In this document: positions 26,549-32,785 of the stretch, piece after piece
Layout of the letters: the number at the start of each line of letters is the position of its first letter
Position numbering within the stretch: the stretch's first letter is position 1
NCBI GenBank assembly: GCA_020073615.1
Contig: JAIQEX010000060.1
Location: 1 to 39,871 of the forward strand
Origin: Terriglobia bacterium
Lineage (GTDB): Bacteria > Acidobacteriota > Terriglobia > Bryobacterales > Bryobacteraceae
Length of the DNA: 39,871 nucleotides
Reading direction: 5' to 3'
Notes under the pieces: model-generated
What the model saw: only the letters and a program-made list of their open reading frames with translations
The model's database searches: none
What the model was told of the DNA's origin: nothing
Made by a program: the position numbers and the translations under genes

Positions 26549-27442
26549 TCAGGCAGCGGTGGCCTCGACGATCTTGACGCTGGCGCTGGCGCCGATGCGC
26601 GTCGCGCCCGCGGCGGTCATGGCCTGCAAATCCTGGAGGGTGCGAATCCCTCCGGAGGCCTTCACGCCCATCTCCGGCCCCACCACGCCGCGCATCAGCG
26701 CGATATCGTGCGCCGTCGCCCCCGAGGGGCCGAAGCCGGTCGAAGTCTTCACGAAATCGGCGCCCGCCAGTTTGGCCAGCGTGCAGGCCACCGCCTTCTG
26801 GTTGTCGTCCAGCAGCGCCGTTTCCAGAATCACCTTCACCAACGCGCAGGCCTGGTGTGACACCTTCACCACCTGCTGGATATCCAGCTTCACGGCCTCG
26901 TGATCGCCCGAGCGCAGCGCGCCCACGTTGATCACCATGTCGATTTCCTGCGCGCCCGCGCGCACCGCCGCGGCGGCCTCCGCCACCTTGGCCTCCGTGC
27001 TGGTGGCGCCCAGCGGAAATCCGACCACCGCACACACCTTCACCGGCGATCCGAGCAGTTCGGCGCGCACCAGCGGCACCCAATAGGGGTTCACGCACAC
27101 GCTGGCGAAATTGTACTGGCGCGCCTCGCGGCAAACCTTGATGACGTCCGCGCGCGTGGCTTCGGGCTTGAGAATGGTGTGATCGATGAGCGCGGCAATG
27201 GCCGGATCGATCTTCGTCATCCGCTCGCTGGCCGACACGCGGTCCGCGCCCGCCGCGATGATCTCCCTGGTGTTGCGCGCGCAGGTCTGCGGGCAGCGCT
27301 GCACGCACCCCGGGCACACCTGGTCCGGCAGGTTGAGCCCCTCGCCCTTTTTCGGCGAGGGCAGGGCTTCCACGCGGCCCACCCGCGCCAGAATCTCCTC
27401 CCCGATTTGTGCGACCAGCCGGTCGAGTTCCGTTTGCGTCAC
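26549..27442 (-). CDS. deoC: Deoxyribose-phosphate aldolase with Cys-rich N-terminal extension
   Basis: The 297-residue protein cleaves 2-deoxyribose 5-phosphate to glyceraldehyde 3-phosphate and acetaldehyde. The aldolase core (about 80-297) has [11 protein letters not shown] (D168), [11 protein letters not shown] with the Schiff-base Lys K232, and [13 protein letters not shown] with the second Lys. E. coli DeoC is about 259 residues; here about 75 extra N-terminal residues include C43-x2-C-x3-C-x3-C54 ([12 protein letters not shown]), a possible iron-sulfur or zinc site. The ATG overlaps the rpiB-like stop (ATGA). The extension resembles that of microcompartment-associated aldolases that I remember. 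Confidence 0.9.
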   Translation of the reverse strand: MTQTELDRLVAQIGEEILARVGRVEALPSPKKGEGLNLPDQVCPGCVQRCPQTCARNTREIIAAGADRVSASERMTKIDPAIAALIDHTILKPEATRADVIKVCREARQYNFASVCVNPYWVPLVRAELLGSPVKVCAVVGFPLGATSTEAKVAEAAAAVRAGAQEIDMVINVGALRSGDHEAVKLDIQQVVKVSHQACALVKVILETALLDDNQKAVACTLAKLAGADFVKTSTGFGPSGATAHDIALMRGVVGPEMGVKASGGIRTLQDLQAMTAAGATRIGASASVKIVEATAA

Positions 27443-28077
27443 GACGAGCCCTTTTTCAGATATTGCCGCTCGATGTCCAGAATTTTCTGCACCCGCGCCT
27501 GGTGCCGTCCGCCGGCGAACGGCGTGCTCATCCAGGTGCGCACAACCTCCTCCGCCTGGCTTGCGGTGAGCAGCCGCGCACCGAGCGTAAGTACATTAGA
27601 ATCATTGTGTTCACGGCTGTTTTTGGCGGAAGCTTTATCATAACACAGGGCCGCGCGAACGCCCGGCACTTTGTTCGCCGCAATGGACGAACCAATACCC
27701 GCGCCATCAATGGCAATGCCTCGCGCGGCCGCGCCCGAGGCCACCAGCTCGGCCACCTTCAGCGCCAGGTCGGGGTAGTCCGCGGGCTTCTCCTCGTACA
27801 CGCCCACGTCGCGCACCTCCACGCCCAGGCTTTCGAGCAGCGGCTTCAGCGCCTCCTTCAACCGGAAGCCGCCGTGGTCCGCGCCGATGGCCACGACGCG
27901 CTCCGGCGGCGCCGCCGTGGAGACCTGGTCCTCCGGCAGCTCCACGATGCGCACCCCGCGCTCGGCCGCCACTTCTCGCGCCGACGGTGTGATGATGGAG
28001 CCGATGGGAACGCGCAGATCGCCGCCCTCCGGCACGTCCTGTGCGGTGATCACCCGTTTCATATAATAAGGAACCAT
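27439..28077 (-). CDS. RpiB/LacAB-family sugar-phosphate isomerase with N-terminal extension and altered active site
   Basis: The 212-residue protein has the RpiB core from about residue 61: [44 protein letters not shown]. In E. coli RpiB the motif ICGTG supplies the catalytic Cys; here the motif is [10 protein letters not shown], with Asp (D124) in that place, so chemistry or substrate may differ. The first ~50 residues ([20 protein letters not shown], then [15 protein letters not shown]) are an extension like those on microcompartment-related proteins. The ATG at 28077 (or the second at 28062) is only 4-19 bp from the divergent transporter start. It is upstream of, and coupled to, deoC. Confidence 0.8.
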   Translation of the reverse strand: MVPYYMKRVITAQDVPEGGDLRVPIGSIITPSAREVAAERGVRIVELPEDQVSTAAPPERVVAIGADHGGFRLKEALKPLLESLGVEVRDVGVYEEKPADYPDLALKVAELVASGAAARGIAIDGAGIGSSIAANKVPGVRAALCYDKASAKNSREHNDSNVLTLGARLLTASQAEEVVRTWMSTPFAGGRHQARVQKILDIERQYLKKGSS

Positions 28078-28142
28078 TGTAATGGTAGCTCAGGGCGATT
28101 ATCTCTCCCGCCTCCTGCACCAGGGCGCCATCGGCTGGGGCA
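27939..28142. repeat. 204-bp direct repeat, copy 1 (left of BrnTA cassette)
   Basis: This stretch is identical to 28808-29011 at 202 of 204 positions, in the same orientation, offset by 869 bp. It spans the first 46 codons of the intact rpiB-like gene, the 4-bp gap and the first 20 codons of the transporter gene. The two differences lie in the rpiB part. The 665 bp between the repeats hold brnT and brnA. Confidence 0.95.
28082..28142 (+). pseudogene. Truncated 5' end of the NicO transporter gene
   Basis: Copy 1 of the repeat contains the transporter start and 20 codons, identical to 28951-29011. After 28142 the sequence departs into the inserted cassette. The frame continues to a stop at 28267 as a chimera overlapping brnT in another frame. 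It is a by-product of the duplication. Confidence 0.85.
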
Positions 28143-28162
28143 GGCTCATAATATATCTCCAT

Positions 28163-28183
28163 CGTATATACGTTGTAATACAA
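28163..28183 (+). promoter_or_regulatory. Two abutting palindromes before brnT, probable BrnA operator
   Basis: CGTATATACG (28163-28172) is a perfect 10-bp palindrome, and TTGTAATACAA (28173-28183) is an 11-bp palindrome with one central base. They lie 8-28 bases before the brnT start in the only AT-rich stretch nearby. BrnA-type antitoxins are ribbon-helix-helix or related DNA-binding proteins that repress their own operon at such sites; the assignment here is inference. Confidence 0.55.
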
Positions 28184-28190
28184 TCGAATT

Positions 28191-28472
28191 GTGGCCGGCG
28201 GAATCGAGTTCGATTGGGATGCCGGGAACACGAAGCACCTGGTGGCCCACAGGGTGACGGTGCGTGAGTTTGAATCCGTCATGCAGAATTCCCCGCTGGA
28301 CTTGGCGTACGAGGTGGTGGATGGCGAGGAGCGGTACCGGTCGGTTGGCATGACGGACCGTGGCAGATTGCTGGTCGCCATCTGGACGCTACGCAATGGC
28401 AGGGTGCGCGCAGTGACCGCGTTTCCGGCGAGTGCCACGTACAAGAAGCTCTTTCCAACGAGAAAACGATGA
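28191..28472 (+). CDS. brnT: BrnT-family toxin (RNase-like)
   Basis: The 93-residue product, starting at GTG 28191, has the BrnT layout: FDWDAGNTKHLVAHRVTVREF (FxWDxxKNxxNxxKHxVxFxEA in the family), GEERYRSVGMTDRGRLLVAI and RVRAVTAFPAS near the end. The usual RxISARxAxxxE tail motif is altered to RAVTAFPASATYKKLF, and KHG is AHR, so activity is not certain. BrnT is a RelE-fold ribonuclease that inhibits translation. Toxin precedes antitoxin, as usual for brnTA; the stop overlaps the brnA ATG. Confidence 0.8.
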   Translation: MAGGIEFDWDAGNTKHLVAHRVTVREFESVMQNSPLDLAYEVVDGEERYRSVGMTDRGRLLVAIWTLRNGRVRAVTAFPASATYKKLFPTRKR

Positions 28473-28801
28473 AAAAGCAAAGCAAGCGCACGGTACCGGC
28501 CTTCGCTTCCGAAGCGGAAGAAGCCGCCTGGTGGTACGAGAACCGGAAAGCCCACGAAAAGGAATTCGCTGCGGCCGTGGAGAACGGCGAGGCGCGGGTG
28601 CTTACCAGGGAGAAGTTGCGGGAGCGGATCGAGGCATCCAAAACCAAGGCGGCCGCACGTGTGATTTCGCTTCGGGTTCCGGAAGGAGACCTGGCGATGG
28701 CACGGAGGCAGGCGGAGCAAAAGGGACTTCCTTACCAAACCTACATCAAATCGTTACTGCACGAAACGCTAGCCCAACGTGAAAAGCGAAAGACGGGATG
28801 A
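28469..28801 (+). CDS. brnA: BrnA-family antitoxin
   Basis: The 110-residue protein has an N-terminal segment AFASEAEEAAWWYENRKA typical of BrnA and CopG-like antitoxins next to BrnT genes, and a C-terminal ribbon-helix-helix-like region: ARVISLRVPEGDLAMARRQ, then QKGLPYQTYIKSLLHETL. The N-terminal part should bind the toxin and the C-terminal part DNA, or the reverse, as the domain roles are not visible from sequence. ATGA overlap with brnT. The stop lies 7 bp before repeat copy 2. Confidence 0.82.
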   Translation: MKKQSKRTVPAFASEAEEAAWWYENRKAHEKEFAAAVENGEARVLTREKLRERIEASKTKAAARVISLRVPEGDLAMARRQAEQKGLPYQTYIKSLLHETLAQREKRKTG

Positions 28802-28807
28802 ACCGCC

Positions 28808-28946
28808 GCTCCACGATGCGCACCCCGCGCTCGGCCGCCACTTCTCGCGCCGACGATGTGATGAGGGAGCCGATGGGAACGCGCAGATCGCCGCCCTCCG
28901 GCACGTCCTGTGCGGTGATCACCCGTTTCATATAATAAGGAACCAT
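28808..28946 (-). pseudogene. rpiB-like 5' stub (46 codons)
   Basis: This is the duplicate of the first 46 codons of the rpiB-like gene. Against the intact copy it carries I28L and P31S ([10 protein letters not shown] becomes GSLITSSARE), both changing residues. The frame runs on into DNA antisense to brnA and stops at 28746. It has no RpiB core and cannot be functional. Confidence 0.85.
28931..28936 (+). promoter_or_regulatory. Possible -10 element (TATAAT) before the transporter gene
   Basis: A perfect TATAAT is 14 bp before the ATG at 28951, with AAGGA as ribosome-binding site in between. It lies within the rpiB 5' coding stub. No good -35 box is visible at the right spacing. The same element in copy 1 (28062-28067) points toward brnT. 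Confidence 0.35.
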
Positions 28947-28950
28947 TGTA

Positions 28951-29742
28951 ATGGTAGCTCAGGGCGATTATCTCTCCCGCCTCCTGCACCAGGGCGCCAT
29001 CGGCTGGGGCACGCTGCTCGCCGGCATGGCGGTGGCCTTCGCGTTCGGGGCCGTGCACGCGCTCTCCCCCGGACATGGCAAAACGCTGGTGGCGGCTTAC
29101 CTGGTGGGGACGCGCGGCACTCCGCGCCACGCCGTGTTGCTGGGCGGGTTGGTGACCTTCACCCACACCGCCAGCGTGTTCCTGCTGGGATTGGGGACGC
29201 TGTTCCTCTCGCGCTACGTGCTGCCGGAGCGGATCTACCCCGTGCTCGGCGCGATCTCGGGAATCTCCATCGTGTGGATCGGAGCTATTCTGTTCCGCAA
29301 GCGCCTGCGCGCCGCGCGCCGGCATCAGCAGCATCACCACCACGAGCACCACGGCGGCGCGTTGATGCACGACCACGGCGATGGCCACGTGCACAGCCAC
29401 GCTCCGCACGGCGAAGCCGGCCTGGGAAGCCTGATCGCGCTGGGCGCCAGCGGCGGCCTGGTGCCGTGCCCGTCGGCGCTGGTGCTGCTGCTGAGCTCCG
29501 TGGCCCTGGGACGAGTGGCCCTCGGTCTGACCCTGCTGGCTGCCTTCAGCGCCGGCTTGGCCGTAGTGCTGACCACAGTCGGGATGGTGGTGCTCTACGC
29601 CAGCCATCTGCTGCCCGACGGCCGCAAGACCGCCGCCAGCGCGCCGCTCCGCTACCTGCCCGTAGCCTCGGCGGCCATTGTAGTCTGCATCGGGGTGGCG
29701 ATGACCGGGGTCGCGCTGGGCTGGATGCGGCCATTTGGGTGA
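28951..29742 (+). CDS. NicO-type nickel/cobalt transporter, short form
   Basis: The 263-residue membrane protein has six hydrophobic segments and NicO signatures: FGAVHALSPGHGKTLVAAYLVG in helix 1-2, FTHTASVFLLGLGT, and GASGGLVPCPSALVLLLSS in the second half. A His-rich loop (HHHHEHHGGALMHDHGDGH) lies between helices, as in RcnA-type efflux proteins. Many relatives have an extra ~200-residue exported N-terminal domain before helix 1; this one starts 20 residues before that helix and lacks it. Likely role: Ni/Co homeostasis. It is convergent with the ABC importer operon. Confidence 0.82.
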   Translation: MVAQGDYLSRLLHQGAIGWGTLLAGMAVAFAFGAVHALSPGHGKTLVAAYLVGTRGTPRHAVLLGGLVTFTHTASVFLLGLGTLFLSRYVLPERIYPVLGAISGISIVWIGAILFRKRLRAARRHQQHHHHEHHGGALMHDHGDGHVHSHAPHGEAGLGSLIALGASGGLVPCPSALVLLLSSVALGRVALGLTLLAAFSAGLAVVLTTVGMVVLYASHLLPDGRKTAASAPLRYLPVASAAIVVCIGVAMTGVALGWMRPFG

Positions 29743-29781
29743 GCGGGCGGCGGTCTCGATCAAGCACTGGCGAAGCGTAAG

Positions 29782-31827
29782 CTAGAAGTCGAACTGATCG
29801 ATGTTTGCGCGGTTGAAGATGAACGGCTTGCCGAGAATCACCTGGTCGCCGCGCACCTCGATGGTCCCCAGGCGGCCCGCCGCAAAAGATGTGGCCCCCG
29901 CGGGAATTGCGTTTCCGGTCAAACGGGCGGCGGTGTACACGGTCAGGTAACCCAGGTCGCGCGTGTTCCACAGAACCACCGATTGCACGACGCCATCGTG
30001 CACGTAGCGCTTGCACAGGTTGGGCAGCGAGAGGCCGATCACGTACACATCTTTGCGGCCCGACTGCCGGACAGCTTCGGCGGCGCCGGGGACGGCCGGC
30101 GCCGCGATCCCCATAATCAGGCGCGCATTCGGGTGGACCTTCAGGATGGTCTGCGTTTCCGCGAAGGCCTTGTCGCGGTCGTCGTCGCTGGGCCGTATGT
30201 CGAGCAACTTCAAATGAGGATATTGCGCCGCGAGCCGCCGGCGGATGAAGGCGATCCACTGGTTCTGGTTGGCCGCGCTGAGCGCGCCGGTGACGATGGC
30301 GAACTCGCCCCGGCCGCCGAGCAGACGCGCGGCCTCGTCGGTGAGCGTGAAGCCGATGCCCTCGGGTGTCGCCTGGTTGATGAAATAGTCGCGCGCGTCG
30401 GGCGCGGCGTCGGCGTCCCAGGTCAGCACGCGGATGCCGCGCTCGCGCGCTTTGCGCAGGACGGTGGAGATGCCCGCCTGGTTCTCCACGCTGACGGCGA
30501 TCGCGTCCACGCGCCTGGTGATCCAACTCTCCACCACCTCGTTCTGTCTGGCCGGGTCCAATCCGGTGGGACCGTCCCAGATGAGGTCCACATTCGTTTC
30601 GCGCGCCGCTTCCTCGGCGCCAGTGCGGCAACTGGTAAAGTAGGGATCGCCCTTGGCCTTGGGCATCATGGCGATCACGGGACGGCGCCCGCCTGTGCTC
30701 CCCGCGGGGGAAGCCGCCGCGCCGGGCGGCCGCAGCGAACGGACGAGCCAGATGTTGGTGCCGGCGACGAGGAGCGCCGCCGCCACAATTACCGCGCAGA
30801 GGATGGCGAGTTGCGAGTTTTTCATGGGAGTGGTTGCTTCGCTGGTGCGCGCACGCGGACTGCTTCGCAGGCGGCCCAGGACGATGGCGAGCACCAGCAC
30901 CGCGCCGGTGAGCACGCCGGTGAGTTCCGAGGGCAGCGCTGCCAGGCGCAATCCGTTCTGCAAAATGGTGATCGAAAACAGCCCGAGCAGGGTGCCCCAT
31001 ACCGTACCGCGGCCGCCGGACACGGAAGTGCCGCCCAAAACCACCGCCGTGATGGCCGCCAGTTCATAGCCCGTGCCGGCGTCCGACTTGGCCTGCCCCA
31101 GGTGCGCCACGTAAACGATGGCGGCCACGCTCGCCGCCAGGCCGGAGAGGAAATACACCAGCGCCACGCGGCGCGCCACGCGGATTCCCGCATACCGCGC
31201 GCCCGCCGGGCTGAAACCCACGGCATAGAGCGTACGGCCGATGGCGGAGCGGTGCAACAGCACGGCGTAAGCCGCGATGGCGGCGGCCAGAATGGGCAAC
31301 TGCACCGGGAGCACGCCCCACCAGTATCCCTGGCCGAGCATGACCAGCGCCTTGGGAAAATTCGAGTAGTTGGCCGCGCCGCGCGTGATCCCTTCGGCGA
31401 TACCGCGGAACATGGAGAAGGAGCCCAGGGTAACGATGATGGGCGGGATGCCGAGCCCGGTAATGAGCAGCGCATTGAGCGCCCCGCCGGCACAGCCCGC
31501 GAGCAAGGCCAGCGCAATCGCCGCACCGGCCGGGAGTCCCGCATCGCGCCAGGCCGCGCCGAACACGACCGCCGCCAGGGCCATCATGGACCCCACCGAT
31601 AGATCGATGCCGCCGGTGATCATGACCGGCGTCAGCGCCAGCGCCAGCAGCCCCAGTTCCACGCTGAGGCGGACCACCTCGAAGAAGTTGCCCAGAGTAA
31701 AGAAATTCCGGCCGAACGCGGAGAAAACGGCGGTCTCCAAAACCAGCGCGAACAGAAGCACCCATTCGCCGTTGGGAGACCAGCGGTCGCGCCACGGCCT
31801 ACGATCGCTCGGCGGCAAGGCTGCCAT
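29782..31827 (-). CDS. ABC importer permease fused to its sugar-binding protein (RbsC-like + LsrB/RhaS-like)
   Basis: This 681-residue protein is one continuous frame. Residues 1-320 are a RbsC/LsrD-type permease (TPVMITGGIDLSVGSMMAL; LGIPPIIVTLGSFSMFRG; VLGGTSVSGGRGTVWGTLLG). After a short linker at about 335, MKNSQLAILCAVIVAAALLVAG forms another membrane helix, then a binding protein follows: AMMPKAKGDPYFTSC, VLTWDADAAPDARDYFINQ, NQNQWIAFIRRRL, GLSLPNLCKRYV and NIDQFDF at the end. The latter resembles LsrB (AI-2) and RhaS (rhamnose) proteins. The start at 31827 has GAGGGA upstream; it overlaps the preceding permease by 29 bp. The binding domain is tethered to the outer face of the membrane. 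The ligand is unknown. Confidence 0.83.
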   Translation of the reverse strand: MAALPPSDRRPWRDRWSPNGEWVLLFALVLETAVFSAFGRNFFTLGNFFEVVRLSVELGLLALALTPVMITGGIDLSVGSMMALAAVVFGAAWRDAGLPAGAAIALALLAGCAGGALNALLITGLGIPPIIVTLGSFSMFRGIAEGITRGAANYSNFPKALVMLGQGYWWGVLPVQLPILAAAIAAYAVLLHRSAIGRTLYAVGFSPAGARYAGIRVARRVALVYFLSGLAASVAAIVYVAHLGQAKSDAGTGYELAAITAVVLGGTSVSGGRGTVWGTLLGLFSITILQNGLRLAALPSELTGVLTGAVLVLAIVLGRLRSSPRARTSEATTPMKNSQLAILCAVIVAAALLVAGTNIWLVRSLRPPGAAASPAGSTGGRRPVIAMMPKAKGDPYFTSCRTGAEEAARETNVDLIWDGPTGLDPARQNEVVESWITRRVDAIAVSVENQAGISTVLRKARERGIRVLTWDADAAPDARDYFINQATPEGIGFTLTDEAARLLGGRGEFAIVTGALSAANQNQWIAFIRRRLAAQYPHLKLLDIRPSDDDRDKAFAETQTILKVHPNARLIMGIAAPAVPGAAEAVRQSGRKDVYVIGLSLPNLCKRYVHDGVVQSVVLWNTRDLGYLTVYTAARLTGNAIPAGATSFAAGRLGTIEVRGDQVILGKPFIFNRANIDQFDF

Positions 31828-32782
31828 GTTCCCTCGCATGGACGCGGACGGCGTCCATGGCCACAGCGGCGAGAATGATCCCGCCCTGGAGCGCGCGCTC
31901 CCAGTAGGCGCTAATGCCCAGGTAGGTCAGCGCCGGTCCGATGATCCCCAGCAGAGCGACGCCCAGGAGCGTGCCCACGATGCCGCCTCTGCCTCCGGTC
32001 ACCGCGGTTCCGCCCACGATCACCGCCGCGATGGTCTGCATCTCCAGGCCGAGGCCGGCGTTGGCCGGAACCTGATTGAAGCGCACGGCGTTCAGCCCCG
32101 CGGCGCACCCGGTGAGCGCGCCCGTGAGGGCCAGCACGGCGAAGATTACGTGGGCAGGACGTATGCCCGCCAGGCGGGCCGCCCTGGCGCTCGACCCGGT
32201 GGCGTACACCGCGCGCCCCGCGGCCAGGTGGCGCAGGCCCCAGCCGATGCCCGCGGCGAGCAGCGCGGCGACCGCCATGGCGATCCCTTCGCTGGCGGCC
32301 TGCGACCGCCCGAACCATTGAAACGTCCGCGGCAGGTCCGCAACCCAGGCGCCTTCGGTCACCCAGCGCAGGCCGTCGCGCAACGCCACCATGGTGGCCA
32401 GCGTAACCACGATGGAGGGCACGCGCGCGTAGGCGATCAGCGCGCCGTTGAGCGCGCCCATGGCCGCGCCCGCCAGGCACGCCGCCAGGCAGGCCGCCGG
32501 CGTGGGCATTCCCAGCCTGGCGAACACGCCCGCGGCCACGCTGCAAATGGCGAACTGCGATCCCACGGAAATGTCGATCTGCCCGGTGAGGATCACCAGA
32601 GTCATGCCCAGGGCGACTATCAGCACCGGCAGGTTGGCCATCACCAGGTCGCGCTCGTTACCCCAGGTGAAGAACCCCGGAGCGGCGATGGCCATGACGG
32701 CCGCGATGGCCAGTATGGCGGCCACCAGCGAGATTTCCCGGCGGTGAGAGTCGAGCATTACGTGGCGCATCGTCTGGCGCAT
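31799..32782 (-). CDS. ABC sugar transporter permease (RbsC/LsrC/RhaP family)
   Basis: The 327-residue protein has 8-10 predicted helices and the family motif GMTLVILTGQIDISVGSQFA plus VPSIVVTLATMVALRDG and VIVGGTAVTGGRGGIVGTLLG near the end. It should pair with the permease half of the fusion protein to form a heterodimeric channel. Three bases separate its start from the ATPase stop. The N-terminus has two possible ATGs. Confidence 0.88.
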   Translation of the reverse strand: MRQTMRHVMLDSHRREISLVAAILAIAAVMAIAAPGFFTWGNERDLVMANLPVLIVALGMTLVILTGQIDISVGSQFAICSVAAGVFARLGMPTPAACLAACLAGAAMGALNGALIAYARVPSIVVTLATMVALRDGLRWVTEGAWVADLPRTFQWFGRSQAASEGIAMAVAALLAAGIGWGLRHLAAGRAVYATGSSARAARLAGIRPAHVIFAVLALTGALTGCAAGLNAVRFNQVPANAGLGLEMQTIAAVIVGGTAVTGGRGGIVGTLLGVALLGIIGPALTYLGISAYWERALQGGIILAAVAMDAVRVHAREHGSLAAERS

Positions 32783-32785
32783 CGT

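Larger units (their letters stand above)
28808..29011. repeat. 204-bp direct repeat, copy 2 (right of BrnTA cassette)
   Basis: Matches 27939-28142 with two substitutions. It contains an rpiB 5' stub and the start of the intact transporter gene. The insert-to-repeat junction on the left is ACCGCC|GCTCCACG. Confidence 0.95.

Noticed and set aside
28082-28267. A 61-residue plus-strand protein upstream of brnT
   Set aside because: It is a chimera of the first 20 transporter codons with unrelated frame sequence overlapping brnT, produced by the repeat junction.
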